Source: Grifola frondosa (lineage: Eukaryota; Basidiomycota; Agaricomycetes; Polyporales; Grifolaceae). Taken from it: a stretch of 64,000 nucleotides of DNA. The notes below the pieces were generated by a model that searched no databases, was not told where the DNA came from, and was given only the letters and a program-made list of their open reading frames with translations. Where the stretch lies: the NCBI GenBank assembly GCA_001683735.1, contig LUGG01000009.1, positions 806,001 to 870,000 of the forward strand, read 5' to 3'. Below are positions 1 through 15,149 of this stretch, piece after piece. Position 1 is the stretch's first letter. Each line of letters opens with the position of its first letter. Made by a program: the position numbers and the translations under genes.

Positions 1-161
1 GCGACGGTGGACGACATAAAAGAGAGCGGATAAGTAATACACAATTATGATATCGATAATGGAAAGATGCAATGCAAAGTGCAACAAAGGTCCAGATGAA
101 GACGAACAAAATATTCCAATGATGCGCGCGAAAGTAGGGTAACATGGCAGCGGCTAGGGTG

Positions 162-2077
<1,916 letters not shown>

Positions 2078-2611
2078 AAGACCGCCTGAGTCGAAAGAGA
2101 GCTAGAGAGAGACGGACGGGGGACAACTTATTGTCTGAGAGAACAAAAGCAACCAAAGGTGTGAGGAGGTGACAACGCTTGGAACTGAGTGTCTCATCAA
2201 TTAGGACGAAGCGCCTGTCCCGTATACCCTATTCGGGCTACATGCCTTTTGGGTCCGACGGTGGCCACCCATCTCCTGGCACCTCGCCCTTGCGTATTGC
2301 AAATGGTAACCAGTTGCAGACAAGGACTTTGTTATGAGAATACATCGTTCACGAACTCTTTAGAGAATGCGGCTGCATTGATTTGCGAACTTACGACGGC
2401 GCGAAAGTTGCCTTGTTCAGTTTACAGTATATATAAAGCCACGTGTTTCACACGATGGTGATCGAGCCCAAGCCCGAGCCACTGTCGCCCACTCGGAGTG
2501 GTTCGTGTTCCCAAGCTTTCACTTTGCATATCTCAAGTTGGTCTCGAGTACGTAAACCTCTTGTGTTTTGTAGGCAAAACTATATACAGCGTTCATTCCG
2601 CAGCATTCAGC
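2078..2611. promoter_or_regulatory. Divergent intergenic region, kinase / macro-domain gene
   Basis: The 534 bp between two head-to-head start codons must carry both promoters. A TATA-like run (tatatataaag) lies at about 2427-2437, upstream of the macro-domain gene. I see no other gene in it. Confidence 0.4.
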
Positions 2612-3912
2612 ATGTCCGTCGGATTGTCGAAGATCCCTACTTTACGGGAGTTGTACGGGTCTGCCGTCCTGAAGGCAGCCGATACAGCAAAGCTCTGTTA
2701 TCAACCGAGACCATCACTCCTGGACAGGGTGTCTTTGTAGTAAGTTTTGCGGAAGCTGCACCCCACGCGATCTCTTGTCTCATAGCCATAATTAACTAAT
2801 GACGCTTGTGAGGTTAGTCAAGGAGATATCACGAAACTCAAGATAGACTCCATCGTAAATGCTGCTAATCGAAGTTTACTCGGTATGTGCTAGGCATATG
2901 AGATATTATGCGATCGTTTGATACCAAAATCATGCTACAGGCGGAGGCGGGGGTGAGTGATCTTCATGGTAACAAGTCTGATTACCAACTCTTTCTTCAC
3001 AGTTGATGGCGCCATTCATGCTGCCGCTGGCCCACAGCTTCTCGAAGAATGTAAGCGTCTTATGAGTTAATAGATAACCTGCATATGAAGTCATAATGCA
3101 TAGGTCGTACTCTGGACGGCTGCGCAACAGGTGATGCTAAGATCACCAAAGGCTACGATCTTCCCTCGTAAGCCATTTGCCGTCTGATGAAGCACAGTTT
3201 TTTTTTTGAAGACCGATTCCTCCAGCGGACATGTATTCATGCAGTCGGGCCAATATATTCATCCATAAACACAGATGTTAAAGCCGAGCAACTAGCATCT
3301 TGTTACAAGAGGAGTTTGCAGTTGACCGTCGAAAATTCATTGAAACATGTTGTCGGTTCATTTTCATCCGCTTTCTTTGTGGATACGACTAAGCCTACCA
3401 TTTTCAGGGCTTTCCTTCGATTTCGACGGGAATTTACGGATATCCCGTCCAAGATGCTACCCACATCGCCTTAAATGAAGTGAGACAATTTTTGGAGACT
3501 GCTGATGGCGATAAAGTAGGTATAAATGCGTTCTCCAACGGGACCCTGAATTTCCCTGTGGGGTATTCAGCCATAAAACGGATTGTTATCCAGCTAAAAC
3601 ATTAGCCATTCCGAGCTTATTGATGCCCTCATTGGATGGCTTACGGCGTTTGTTGCTGCAGATTAGGGCAGCAAACGCCGTAAGTGGCAATTTCAGGCAA
3701 GAGGGAAGAGCTCCTTTGCAGTCAGGACCACATCCCAACATAATTGAGCATTAGACTGAATCTTGAACCTTACTGTTCACTTATGATGGCGGAATTGATC
3801 CCCCTACATTGGCGGTTTCTGGCTACCTGGGATAGATATCTGATCAGTAGCCCAGCTGGAACGAGTGATTTTTGTCGTCTGGAGCGATGCAGACAAAGAC
3901 GTTTATGAGTGA
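2612..3912 (+). CDS. Macro-domain protein (ADP-ribose hydrolase type), one apparent frameshift
   Basis: Starts MSVGLSKIPTLRELY. Exons give GDITKLKIDSIVNAANRSLL (ADP-ribose-binding Asn run), GGGGVDGAIHAAAGP, the stretch DAKITKGYDLP, then IHAVGPIYS, FPSISTGIYGYPV, and end VIFVVWSDADKDVYE. This is the MacroD/Poa1p-like layout, and the predicted activity is removal of mono-ADP-ribose from protein or of O-acetyl-ADP-ribose. A 12-nt exon (2941-2952) encodes the Gly-rich loop. The reading frame breaks just before IHAVGPIYS. One extra base in the short run near 3235 would restore the conserved HVIHAVGP, so a missing base is likely. The last intron (3516-3855) is unusually long at 340 bp and holds an inverted repeat. 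Confidence 0.85.
3640..3684. repeat. Hairpin-forming inverted repeat inside last intron of macro gene
   Basis: Arms cttacggcgtttg (3640-3652) and caaacgccgtaag (3672-3684) are perfect complements. The match continues imperfectly inward (ttgctg/cagc) and outward to 3631/3689. The compact intron-borne stem-loop could be a small MITE relic or a structured intronic RNA. I see no target-site duplication. Confidence 0.7.
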
Positions 3913-4629
3913 GTCTAGATCCTGCAGTTATCGTTCCAGGTTCGCAGTCGTCTCATTGATATCGATCACATTTTATCAGGACTCTGATACATTTGTATTT
4001 TCCACCGGAGCAAGAACGCAGTGACAAAGTAGCGTTGTAGTGGATGGCCAGAAGACGGAACCAGGTAGTGGACATGGACATTGCTTTTACGAGGTGTAAT
4101 TGTATCCGATTAGTCTGGATTTGGTTGGCTGATATGACGAAGGACTCTGAAAGATGATAGATCTCACACCGAGTCCAATGATGGAAGAAGCAACGAATCC
4201 GGGACCGGCAGGAATGATGAGGGCGCATTAGTGTCTTCTCTCGTCTTGTACCAGTGTGCCTGGCAGCAGGAGAAACTCGGTAAGTGAAAAGACTTAAAGT
4301 GGCAGAAATTTGCTCCAGGCTCGCGATTTTATTGCTGCTCCGGGCGACACACCTTCCCCTTCAGGGCAAAACATCAACGGATTCAGCGGTGCGATGCCGG
4401 ACCGCCTCCAGTTCTCCACTCCAATATTTGAGGCAGATAGACTCTTGGGCTGGTCTTGTGACTGCAGCATCGCAGCTACGTCTCGTGCGTTCTGTGCTCC
4501 TCACCGAGTATTCGCCGCGAGAAGGTGATGGGCTTGTAGCGGACGCGGCGCGGGTACTTAAGGGAGCGCAGTGCCGCTGATTTTTTCCGGCAACCTCCAA
4601 AGTGCTCGAAAGATCGCTTCATCAGGGAG
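3913..4629. other. Intergenic region without supported gene
   Basis: The 717 bp between the macro-domain gene and the transporter. Only short unsupported reading frames are visible. It presumably holds the transporter promoter. Confidence 0.5.
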
Positions 4630-7013
4630 ATGGGTCGTGTGTACAATATCTTCATCGCAGTGTTCTGCGCTATAGGTGTGTGTTCGCGAAGCTACGCTTA
4701 ATGCCGCCCACGGTGCTTTCGAAGCGGACGACTCGCTGACTGTTGAGCAGGTTCTTTCTTGTTTGGGTAAGTGTGAAGTATGATTCTAGTCGGAGCCTTT
4801 GAACTCAATTTGGGGTCATCACAGTTATGATAGGTCAGTAGATCGATTGATGTGTCTTGGGAAAATATTGGACCCAATTTCGCGGTGATTTATAGCGGCA
4901 TCATTTCCTCCGTGATCACATTTAATGCATTCAAGAGCTTCGTGAACAACCCAGGAAATTACGACAGTCTATCTGGAGCGGTGGTTTCAACGTTTACTGG
5001 TACATCGATGTTCTACACCTTAGAGACACTATTCATGAAATTGCAGGCGGATGCTTCTTCGGTGCCGCTCTCGCTGGTTGGTGAGTGGCTCGCAATCTGT
5101 GTACCCGATATATTGATGCTGATGCTCAATCAGGGCTAATGATAAAATCGGGCGGAAGCGCACGATTCAGGTGAGTTATCCACTCAGTAATATGCTCGTC
5201 ATTTTACGATTTCCATGTCCACATTGATATAGCTCGGTGCATTCGTCGCACTGTGGGGATGTGCCATGCAGTCAGGAGCAAACAACTTCGCGTGCATGAT
5301 TATCGGTCGTATTGTTGCGGGGTTTGCTATCGGGTATGCCGCTTCTTCAATCTCTGATCAGATGGACGTCAAATTTTGATTTGTGATGCTAGCATTTTGT
5401 CGATGACAGTCCCCCTCTATAACGTGAGATTTTCACCTATTTATGACAGGTTGTCAGACTCTGAAGCTTCTCTTTTCACCTGAAGACTGAAATAGCTCCT
5501 CCGCGGATTCGTGGTTTCATTGTTGGCCTTGCACAACAGATGATTGGTATTGGATTTATTGTCGCTAATTGGGTACACAGTTCTTACCCTGTCATTATGA
5601 AATATTATCCTGAAAAGTAGTGTCCGTAGGTGGGCTACGGCTGTCAATTTATCAACGGCAATACGTCTTGGAGGTTATCGCTTGGTCTCCAGGTACGCAT
5701 TTTCTTATAACGACAAATAAAAATGTTCATCTTCCACCGATAGCTTGCACCCGCTTTTCTTCTTCTCGTTGGCTCCCAATGGATGCCGTATTCTCCCGTA
5801 CGCTCTCTTTTGAAACACATCCAATCGCCAAGCTGACAGAAATGGACGCATAGCGTTGGCTGCTCGAACAAGGACGAGACGAAGAAGCTCGCGCGGTCGT
5901 ACACCTGCTCCACGGTGATAGCGCGCATGCGAGTGAGGAGGCCGACCTGGAGTTCACCGAGATGCAAGAGACCATCAAGGCAGAGCTCGCTGTGCGCTCA
6001 CGCAGGCTGAGTGACCTCTGGGCTACCCGCGGCATGCTGAAGCGCACGCTCGTGGCTGTTGGCGTGCAGGTGTTTGGGCAGTTCTCCGGTATAAACGGTA
6101 GGACTCTCCTCGCGTTCAATGTATTGTGGAATGCTGGAATATAGGTGACTTACGCAGTCATCAACTACTTCGGGCCTTCAATGTACACCGCGCTAGGATT
6201 GAGTCATGGCCAGTCGCTCCTCGTCCAAGGCATCTACGGTGCTATCGGCCCCATAGCGAACTTCTTGTGAGTACACTGAATATCTTCGCCACCCAATCAG
6301 ACAACCGCTGATTGCTCGACTCAGTTTTATTACCCTCATCCTGGACACTGTAGGGCGGAAGAAGCCACTAATGTTCGGCGCAGGCAGCTTCGTCGTCACG
6401 TACTCCATACTCACTGCCATTGTTGCGTCATTCCCCCCGGACCAGTCGACAAACCACCCCGCGCAGCGTGCGGGCATTGCAATGATCTTCCTGACGAGTA
6501 TATTTTTCTCTTTGAGCTTTGGGCCCGTGAGCTGGGTGCTTGCATCTGAGGTGGGAGGAAGAAGGAATTTTTCCGTGGGTTTTGCTGATGTTTTCCAGGT
6601 ATTCCCGACGAGAACTCGGTCCATCGGGACCAGCGTGGCAACCTGCGCGAATTGGGCATTCAACGTGTTATTCTCACAAGTAGGGTTTATTTTGGCGTCA
6701 TTTTGAGATGTTGCTAACAAATGCCATTTTTAGGTATCAAACTTGGCCATCACCAACATCAGTTGGAGATACTATCAATTTTCATCTGCTTGAACTTCTT
6801 CGACTTCATTGTTATCGCGTTATTCTTCCCCGAGACGAAAGGTATGTACCCCTCGTATCTCATGTCCGACCATTCTCATTGCTCCGTCAAATAGGACGGA
6901 CTCTCGAACAGATGGCCGAGGTATTTGGGGACGAAGTCGACGTGCTACTCGGTCCTAATGTTCACGAGAAATCGGAGGACCACGACTTGAGACATGAAAT
7001 CGAGAAGGTTTAA
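4630..7013 (+). CDS. MFS sugar (hexose) transporter
   Basis: Start MGRVYNIFIAVFCAIG, joined through short introns to GSFLFGYDSGIISSVI, the first helix of the sugar-porter family. Further exons give NDKIGRKRTIQLGAFVALWG (loop 2 GRK motif), IIGRIVAGFAIG, VPLYNTEIAPPRIRG (PxYxxEIAP signature), WRLSLGLQ, YSPRWLLEQGRDEEA (PESPRWL-type signature), GQFSGINVTYAVINYFGPSM (helix 7 GQxxGIN), DTVGRKKPL, FGPVSWVLASEVFPTRTR and FFPETKGRTLEQM (PETKG). All 12 helices appear present and no frame break was found. Probable role is proton-coupled or facilitative uptake of a monosaccharide at the plasma membrane. The exact sugar cannot be read from the sequence. Confidence 0.93.
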
Positions 7014-7297
7014 ATTGAAATGAACTCTTGATCCTTTCAATTCAAGTCTTTATTACGAATAACAGTGTATGAGTAGATGAATATACTGGATTTATAGGAC
7101 TGTATGTACATAAATGTAATCAAATAACGCGCCGTCAAGTAGAATTTTCGACATCGGACACGGGCGTTCTAGTCATGTGCTAGTCGCGTGACTTATATCT
7201 TCTCGATCGGATCTGAAGTCAGATCTGCGATTTAGTAACTCTCCCCGAGTTGCTGCTCTCTCGTTCAAGCCTGTCTCGTTGCCCACTACTTATACGA

Positions 7298-8232
7298 ATG
7301 AGCAGTAATGCGCCCATACTACATCTAGGCTCTCTTCCTGTTGAGGTGAGCAGCGTCTCCCTGTATATATAAACTGCTCGCTCACCTGCTTGTACCAGTT
7401 GCTCTATGAAATTCAGAGCTATGCACTCTCGCCATCTCTTCCCTTGATTTCCAGGCATTTCTATGCAGTTTTCAAGTCCGCTTTACCCGCTGTTCATGCT
7501 CAGTATCTAATAAGATGCTTCTTTCTGCAAGCCAAACGCACAGCCAGCGTCCGTGCGCTCGGGCTCGTCTCTATCGCCCTCCGATACCCCATCTGCACCC
7601 AGCCCGTGCTGGAGACGATTTTTCGCAGCTCAGAATATCCCATCACACCCCCTTGGAAATCTTCAAATTACAAAATATTCACAGAGCTTCCGCGGAGGCT
7701 GTTTCGCTCGCTGACGCCGCAGCATGACGAGTGGACGGAAGACGATGAGCCGTTGCCGTTCTTACGGTACCTCTATGACCATCCGCGCATCCCACCACCT
7801 GCGGCGAACTCGTTTGATGGATATGCCCTCACTAAGGCTGTGTATATGGGGTTCCGCCCTCTCGTGCGCTTTTTGCTTGACCATGGTGCGTCGCCAGCAT
7901 GCAAGAACAATCTTGCTGTTACTGTTGCGATCCGCCGGAAAGATCTAGCCCTCGTGCGCATGCTCATTGAGCGCGACGGCGCCGTTGCTGCTAGTGGGAG
8001 TCCCGACGATGGTGAAGACCGTATAGAGCGGCAGAAGGGACGCGGTGTGAAGCGGAAAGCAACGGAGACACCGAGAGCTTCGAAGAGGAGACGGCTAGAG
8101 GATAGGATTGGGGTGACGCAGGAGATGCTGAAGGTGGCAGTGAAGTGTGATGCAAGGGATATCGCGGAGTATTTCCTGAAGGAGAAGGGATGCGTGCCGG
8201 ATATGCAGACTGTGCTCATCATGAGCAGGTAG
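7298..8232 (+). CDS. Ankyrin-repeat/F-box-like protein, unknown function
   Basis: I place the start at 7298: a 48-nt exon encodes MSSNAPILHLGSLPVE, followed by intron 7346-7398 (GT-AG), and the second exon continues LLYEIQSYALSPSLPLISRH. The joined LPVELLYEI...LPLISRHF looks like a degenerate F-box. About 293 residues in all. The middle has ankyrin-like helices (YALTKAVYMGFRPLVRFLLD, LAVTVAIRRKDLALVRMLIE), then a basic KRKATETPRASKRRR stretch that could be a nuclear localisation signal, and a final ankyrin-like unit (MLKVAVKCDARDIAEYFLKE). A substrate-receptor role is a guess. The gene appears intact. Confidence 0.75.
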
Positions 8233-8642
8233 GATATCAACCAGGCAGTGTTTGAATGCCTCACTGGGATATGGGCAGGCTGACAAACCCCCTCTTTTCG
8301 CATTTGGGATGATTGATGTCTTGGTACGTGGTACAGGCTTTTTGCACCTGCTTGTGCTGATCATCAGACTTTCTCAGAGGTCATCCAGAACATTGGTATT
8401 TGCCAATTTGATCCACAATTCATCGTTGTATATTGCGTCTACGAAAATATTTGGGAAGTCGTATTCATTATCAGAATACAATTGGCATAGTTCTGCGTAG
8501 TTGCCATGATGCGTGTACATTAATAGACTGAATGATAGCGATGAAAACAACAGTACGAAAAAGAGAATGGAAATTGTCGGGATCGTGATCTATACACCTG
8601 CGATGCGCTGATGAAAGAATACAGACAGATAGAAATACACTT
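8233..8642. other. Convergent 3' intergenic region
   Basis: The 410 bp between the convergent ankyrin-type gene and eIF1A gene. No gene or repeat seen; it should hold both polyadenylation regions. Confidence 0.5.
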
Positions 8643-9334
8643 TCAGATTTCGTCGATGTCCACCTCGCCCTCGTCTCCGAACTCGAACGTGCATTCGCCC
8701 TCTTCGTCGCCGAACGTATCGGTCTCGTTGATCTTAGCGTTCTCGGGTAGCTCGCCGTACGCTTTCACTGCAAAGAAATGGTCGCGAAGTGGTGTTAGTA
8801 CAATCCGGGGTGTTGGCAAAGTTCAGGGACGTACAACTCCGAGCTTCGTCAGCGGTATATTTGACAATGACATCCGCTTTGTCATCCTGGAAATCCCGTA
8901 GAGACAAGAGAATGATGTCTCCCTGGTTAATCCACACCTACATTCGCGTTGATTAGTAAGATCAATGCATTAGTCCGTCGGAATGTTTTCATGGAATCAT
9001 TCCTTGAACGAGAACGCACCTTCTTCCTCATCTTTCCTCGGATGTGCGCCAGCCGCTTCTCACCGTCGAAGCATTGTGCTTCCAGCCGGCCATTGCCCAA
9101 CATCTTCGTGACCTGCGCATATTCTTGTCCGTCCTCCCGGAAGACCAGTTCACGCTTGTCATCGTCGTTCTCGTTCTTTCCACGTCTCCGATTCTTGCCA
9201 CCCTATATTTATCAGACTCGTAAGTGAATGATCTAATTGGAACAGGTGGTGTTTACGACCTTTCCTTTATTCTGGAGACAGAGTCTTGGTCAGCATGAAA
9301 AACAACACGAATAAGGAGTGCTTGCCTTAGGCAT
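8643..9334 (-). CDS. TIF11: Translation initiation factor eIF1A
   Basis: Very short first exons: ATG CCT AAG (9334-9326), then a 54-bp GC-AG intron, a 12-nt exon encoding NKGK (9271-9260), another intron, then [19 protein letters not shown]. The OB-fold core follows ([68 protein letters not shown]), then an acidic tail ending GEVDIDEI. About 143 residues, normal for the family. It binds the 40S subunit and helps scanning and start-codon choice. A basic N-terminal tail and acidic C-terminal tail are both present. The gene is divergent from the PP2A gene. Confidence 0.97.
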
Positions 9335-9648
9335 GTTGAGGGAGTGATATAAGCTAGAGCGTGCTCCTGTTCTCGGTGAAAGTGAAAGCTCTTGTTATGG
9401 AAGTCAGGAGCAAAGAAGATGTGCACGCTGCAGCGGCGAGTCAAGAACTTGAGCGGTGCTGTCTGGTATTAAACACCAGGTTCCCACGCTTCGTGTCACA
9501 ATGTCACAGAGTCCGCGATGTGACTTGGGGAATGTATATGGTTGTCACGGCGGGGACATCCAGCGTGCATCGCAGACGCGCGCCCGTTATTTACCCTCCA
9601 CCCAATTGCCAGACTGAACTCTTCTCTCTCATCTGACCTCTGAACATT
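9335..9648. promoter_or_regulatory. Divergent promoter region, eIF1A / PP2A
   Basis: The 314 bp between the two start codons. No other gene is seen; it presumably drives both housekeeping genes. Confidence 0.4.
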
Positions 9649-11024
<1,376 letters not shown>

Positions 11025-11369
11025 TTTGCTTTCACTCCCACACGTTTGGTGTTCGGCGCATTGTCGTTCGATGTCATATAGTATAGTACATATCGCCGCA
11101 GGACACGTACTCTCTGTAGCTCATCCAGAAGATCAAGATACGAAGATGATACCTTTTCCCTGTATATTGCACGCGAGATGATGATCTGAGATGTTGTACA
11201 AAAACGCGCCAAATTCGCGACATATTACCGGAACTTTGGATGGCGTCCATATGTATGGAAGCACAGCTGTGTTTCCAGAGGATATTTTGATCATAAGTGA
11301 CCGATGGAACAACTTGAATATTTGTACTCCTAACATTCAAATCCCAGACCATTAGTAGTGATAAGGTCC
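11025..11369. other. Convergent 3' intergenic region
   Basis: The 345 bp between the convergent PP2A gene and the unknown gene. No feature recognised. Confidence 0.5.
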
Positions 11370-12240
11370 TCAAAGAATAGCAGGCATGCGTGTATTCCAC
11401 GCCTGCTGAACCTGTAAAATCTCTTCGTCCTGCGTTACGATACGATCTGGCATCATGGCAGTGAAGAACGCCTGCATGCCTCTGACGGCCTTCGAGCCAA
11501 CCTGAGCGGACCGCCACACGGTACCACCGTCGACACTCAGCTCCGTGGAGCACGTCACGGCGTCGCTCTCTCCAACAATATACTTTCGGAGGGCCCACTC
11601 CGGATCCATCTCCCCCCAAGCAAATGGTCCTTGTACTGGCGAGCTGTAGACAGGAGCAGCATCTCTCTCATCCAGAGGCAGTTCCTGCCGAACATGCTAT
11701 AGGTTCGAGAGTAGACAATTTCGAGCAGGCACGTAAGCGCGTCCAGCGATGGGCCGCTAGAGGGCAGTTCGCGGGCGAGTCGAGCGAGCCGCTTGGCGTC
11801 TTTCACCAAGGCGGGATGATCATCGGAGAGTCTGACGGTCTGCGCGATTGTATGTCCGTCGAAGGATTGGTCCTTCAGAAAGTCCATCCGGATGAACGAA
11901 TATGTGCCGTGCGGGTGTTGCCCGTTCTTGACAAACACGGTGGCAACAGCAAAGTGGTGACCGAATATTCCAGCCGACATCCGAAAGGTGGGGTCGTTTG
12001 GCGCAGTAGCCTGACAGGTCTCAAACGCTGCGATGGGTAGCCCGCGGGCTGCGTTATCGGCAGCGTAGACCTCCCGTGCGAAGTCGACGACGCCGCAGCG
12101 GTCTTTTGACCCGAAGAATATTAGCGACAACGGATGGCATGATGTTTGCCTTGAAAGAGTGGGAGGATGATTGCCAATGAAGAACGGTGCGTACTAAGGG
12201 AAACGTACTCGCCGATTAAGAAACTACGTTCAGGAGCCAT
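11370..12240 (-). CDS. Conserved-looking protein of unknown function
   Basis: Not recognised. The start at 12240 gives MAPERSFLIGE; a 59-bp intron (12208-12150, donor gtacgt) joins it to QTSCHPLSLIFFGSKDRCGV in frame. The body continues with FAREVYAADNAARGLP and HFAVATVFVKNGQHPHGTYS. A second intron with donor within LDALT is needed to reach SPVQGPFAWGEMDPEWALRK, and the protein ends QQAWNTRMPAIL. About 230-250 residues, with no signal peptide, membrane segment or nucleotide-binding motif visible. Both splice joins restore a natural frame, so I think it is a real gene. The many aromatic residues suggest a globular fold. Function unknown. Confidence 0.6.
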
Positions 12241-12629
12241 TGAGTTTATAGCTGCGGAAAAAAATGGAAGCCGCGCAGACGTAGAAACTGTAGCATGCAC
12301 CATATAGATAGGTCGTTCTGGCAATCTGATTATCATGATTGCAGACATGTTAACATGAAATGGGTCATTACTAGTGGTTTTCCACCTGGAAAGTATGATC
12401 CAGTTCGATGAGTCCACACTGCCGCCGCCGACGAGCATGAACGATGGCTTCTAACATCGCATGAATCTGTGAAGTAGATGCCAAATGTCAATACTCATGG
12501 ACGTCAATCTCGGACCAAAGGAATGATTTGGAGACATCAACGACGCCATGATTTTTGTGTTATCCTCCGCAATAATGCCACAAGACTCCAAGATTAGATC
12601 AGTTTATTGCATCTACATGTACAACGGAA
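12241..12629. other. Intergenic region without supported gene
   Basis: The 389 bp between the start of the unknown gene and the 3' end of CCT5. It likely holds the promoter of the former and the terminator of the latter. Confidence 0.45.
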
Positions 12630-14855
12630 CTACTCGTCTGCCTCTCCGGCAACAATGACATCATCTGGATCGTGAGTTAGTTCGCTGTACCGTGTTCGGT
12701 AAAACAGAACAGATGCTTACCGATCTTTAGTACCGCCCGCACAAGCTGTAATACATCATCAGCACAATCGAACAGGTGGAACATACAAGCTGCATACCTG
12801 CGTAGCCAGCAGATACTGTTGTCTCTTCGCGATGAGGGGGTCGTATACATCCTGCTTCTTCATATCTGCGAAACTGTCAGTAAACATGCAACGATCATAC
12901 ACTGCAAGCGCACCATTTTCGCCCTTGCCCAAACAGTCAATGCCTAGTGTGGAGTGACCTTCCTTCACCTGGCGGCTCTTGACTTCAGCAAGTGTCTCGA
13001 TAGGCGAAAGTCCGCTGTTCTCTGCGAGTGCGAGAGGGATGGCATCCAGCGCTGACGCGAATGCACGCATAGCGTATTGCTCGATGGATGGGATCTAACG
13101 GGAAGATTATCGACGATCAGTATAAGGGCTCAAGATAAATGAAATAAATAGATACCTCATCTGCAGCTTTCGCGACCGCGAGCGAACAGCTGATGTCCGC
13201 CGCACCCCCACCATAGACAATACGATCATCCACGATGATATTACGCACGGCACAAATCGCGTCGTGGATAGCACGCTTCGCTTCGTCGACAATCTAGCAT
13301 TCATAGGGGTTAAGGAGCGCATAACAACTTCTAAGACCCAGAATCACAGACCATCTTGTTGCTACCTCTTACGAAGATAGTCACCGTCCGGGCATTAGCG
13401 CACTCCTCAATCACGAGCATTTTGTCGCGTGTTGTACCGAAGGTGACTTCGCGAACAATGCCAGCATGGCCCAATTCTCCGGGGTAAGGTCCTCGAACCC
13501 GTGGTACAATACGCCCGTTGGTTGCGATTGCAATCAGCTATACTCATATCAATATCCGCAGTGTTGCATTTGGGAACACAGACACTCACCTCGATCTCTG
13601 GACCACCTACCCACCGCACCGCAGGCAAATCATTCTGCATCAAGAGATGGTTTGCCTCGTCATCGAAACCCCACTGGCAGATAACCAAGTTCGCGCCCGT
13701 GTCTTTCACCCGCTTGATCATGTCCGCAAACTTGTCCTTCTCGTACTCACGCAACTTCTTGTACTCCTCCACGCTCGTGATGTCCAGTTTGTGTTTTGTC
13801 TTCGGCCGTGGTGGCTCGAACGGACACGTCAGAATCGCCAGCCGTGCATCACGCACGCTGTGAGGCATTTGCGGATGAGACATGTCCTTGTCCACGAGCA
13901 CCCCGCGGATCAACGTGGTGTCCGCGAGCGAGCCTCCAACTTTGCCATCGACCTTGATCATGTCGAATGGCACGTCTTTCCGCTCGATGTCGGCGACCGC
14001 CAAGACTGCCTCCACCGCAATCTCGGCGAACTGCTGGTGCTCTTTCGAGACACTGGACCGCCGTCAGTCGGCAACTAGGAACTGCAAGCACGTGGAAGTA
14101 CTGACATTTTGCTTCCGAGACTGGTCATGGCGGTTTTGAAGAGGTTGGAGGTGTCGTCCTGCGAGAACGCTACTCTGTCCGAGATACGGTCTAGCTGCTC
14201 CACGGCGACCGCACATGCCCGATCGAATCCATCTGCTATACGGATGGGATGGATGCCGCGGTCGAGCAGCCCTTCACTTTGCTCCAACAGCGCACCAGCA
14301 AGGACTAACGCACGGGTTATAACGGGTGAAAATAGCGAGGTGAAGTAAGACGGGGTACTCACCGACTACACCCGTTGTCCCGTCCCCAATCTCGTCGTCC
14401 TGACTCTTCGACAATTGTACCAGCAGCTTGCCAATCTGATGTTCTACCTCCATCTGGGACAGAATTGTGGCTCCATCGTTTGTAACTGTGATGTCGCCAT
14501 CTGGTGATATGAGGATTTTATCGAGGCCTGCGTAAAGGGAGGTATATTGAGTTCAATGCAGACGCGTGGAGGCTGAGATTTACCTCGGGGACCGAGAGAC
14601 GTCCGGATAATATTTGCAACAGTACGTGCAGCGAGAATGTGAGACTAGTGATTTTCGGGGGTTTAGTGAGAGTATGAACATGAACGACGGCGAACATACC
14701 TTGATGGCTTCTACGCCATGACTCCTGGTCTTTTTTGCTTGTTCCCGCAGAATGATGAAAGGCCTGCCATACTAAACACCACAGTTAATTAATGGAATGG
14801 AGGGGTACAGCGAACGTACCTCGTCAGTTGCATACATAGCCTGTGGTTCAGCCAT
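12630..14855 (-). CDS. CCT5: T-complex chaperonin subunit epsilon (CCT5)
   Basis: Start [20 protein letters not shown], with the epsilon-type N-terminus. The chaperonin ATPase motifs follow: [52 protein letters not shown] (GDGTT), then [20 protein letters not shown] (apical domain), [42 protein letters not shown] (the conserved GGG) and the end [11 protein letters not shown]. Around nine introns, all GT-AG where checked, and no frame break found. CCT5 is one of eight paralogous subunits of the cytosolic TRiC ring that folds actin and tubulin. [10 protein letters not shown] and the N-terminus favour epsilon over other subunits. Confidence 0.95.
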
Positions 14856-15149
14856 GATGTATTCTCGGAGCGACGCGTTCACCGAGAAAGTCAAGACTTA
14901 GAATAGGCGTGACACGGCAATACATATCGTGTGACAGGGATTCAAATGGTGTGACACTAAGTATTCGACTCTAACTTCAAGTCTAATATTGGGATTGATC
15001 AAACTCTCGAGCACAACGGTCCTACGCGTACATTAGTGTGATTAGTAGTTGGTATAATATCTAGCAGCCGTCTAATTAATGCCCCATCTAAACAAACACC
15101 CCATACGACAGCGGATCTAAGTCATAATGAATGAAGAACGCATGTATGA

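Noticed and set aside
4284..4580. Plus-strand ORF of 98 codons before the sugar transporter
   Set aside because: No family feature, overlapped by an equally long minus frame. The transporter start at 4630 already fits the family's first helix.
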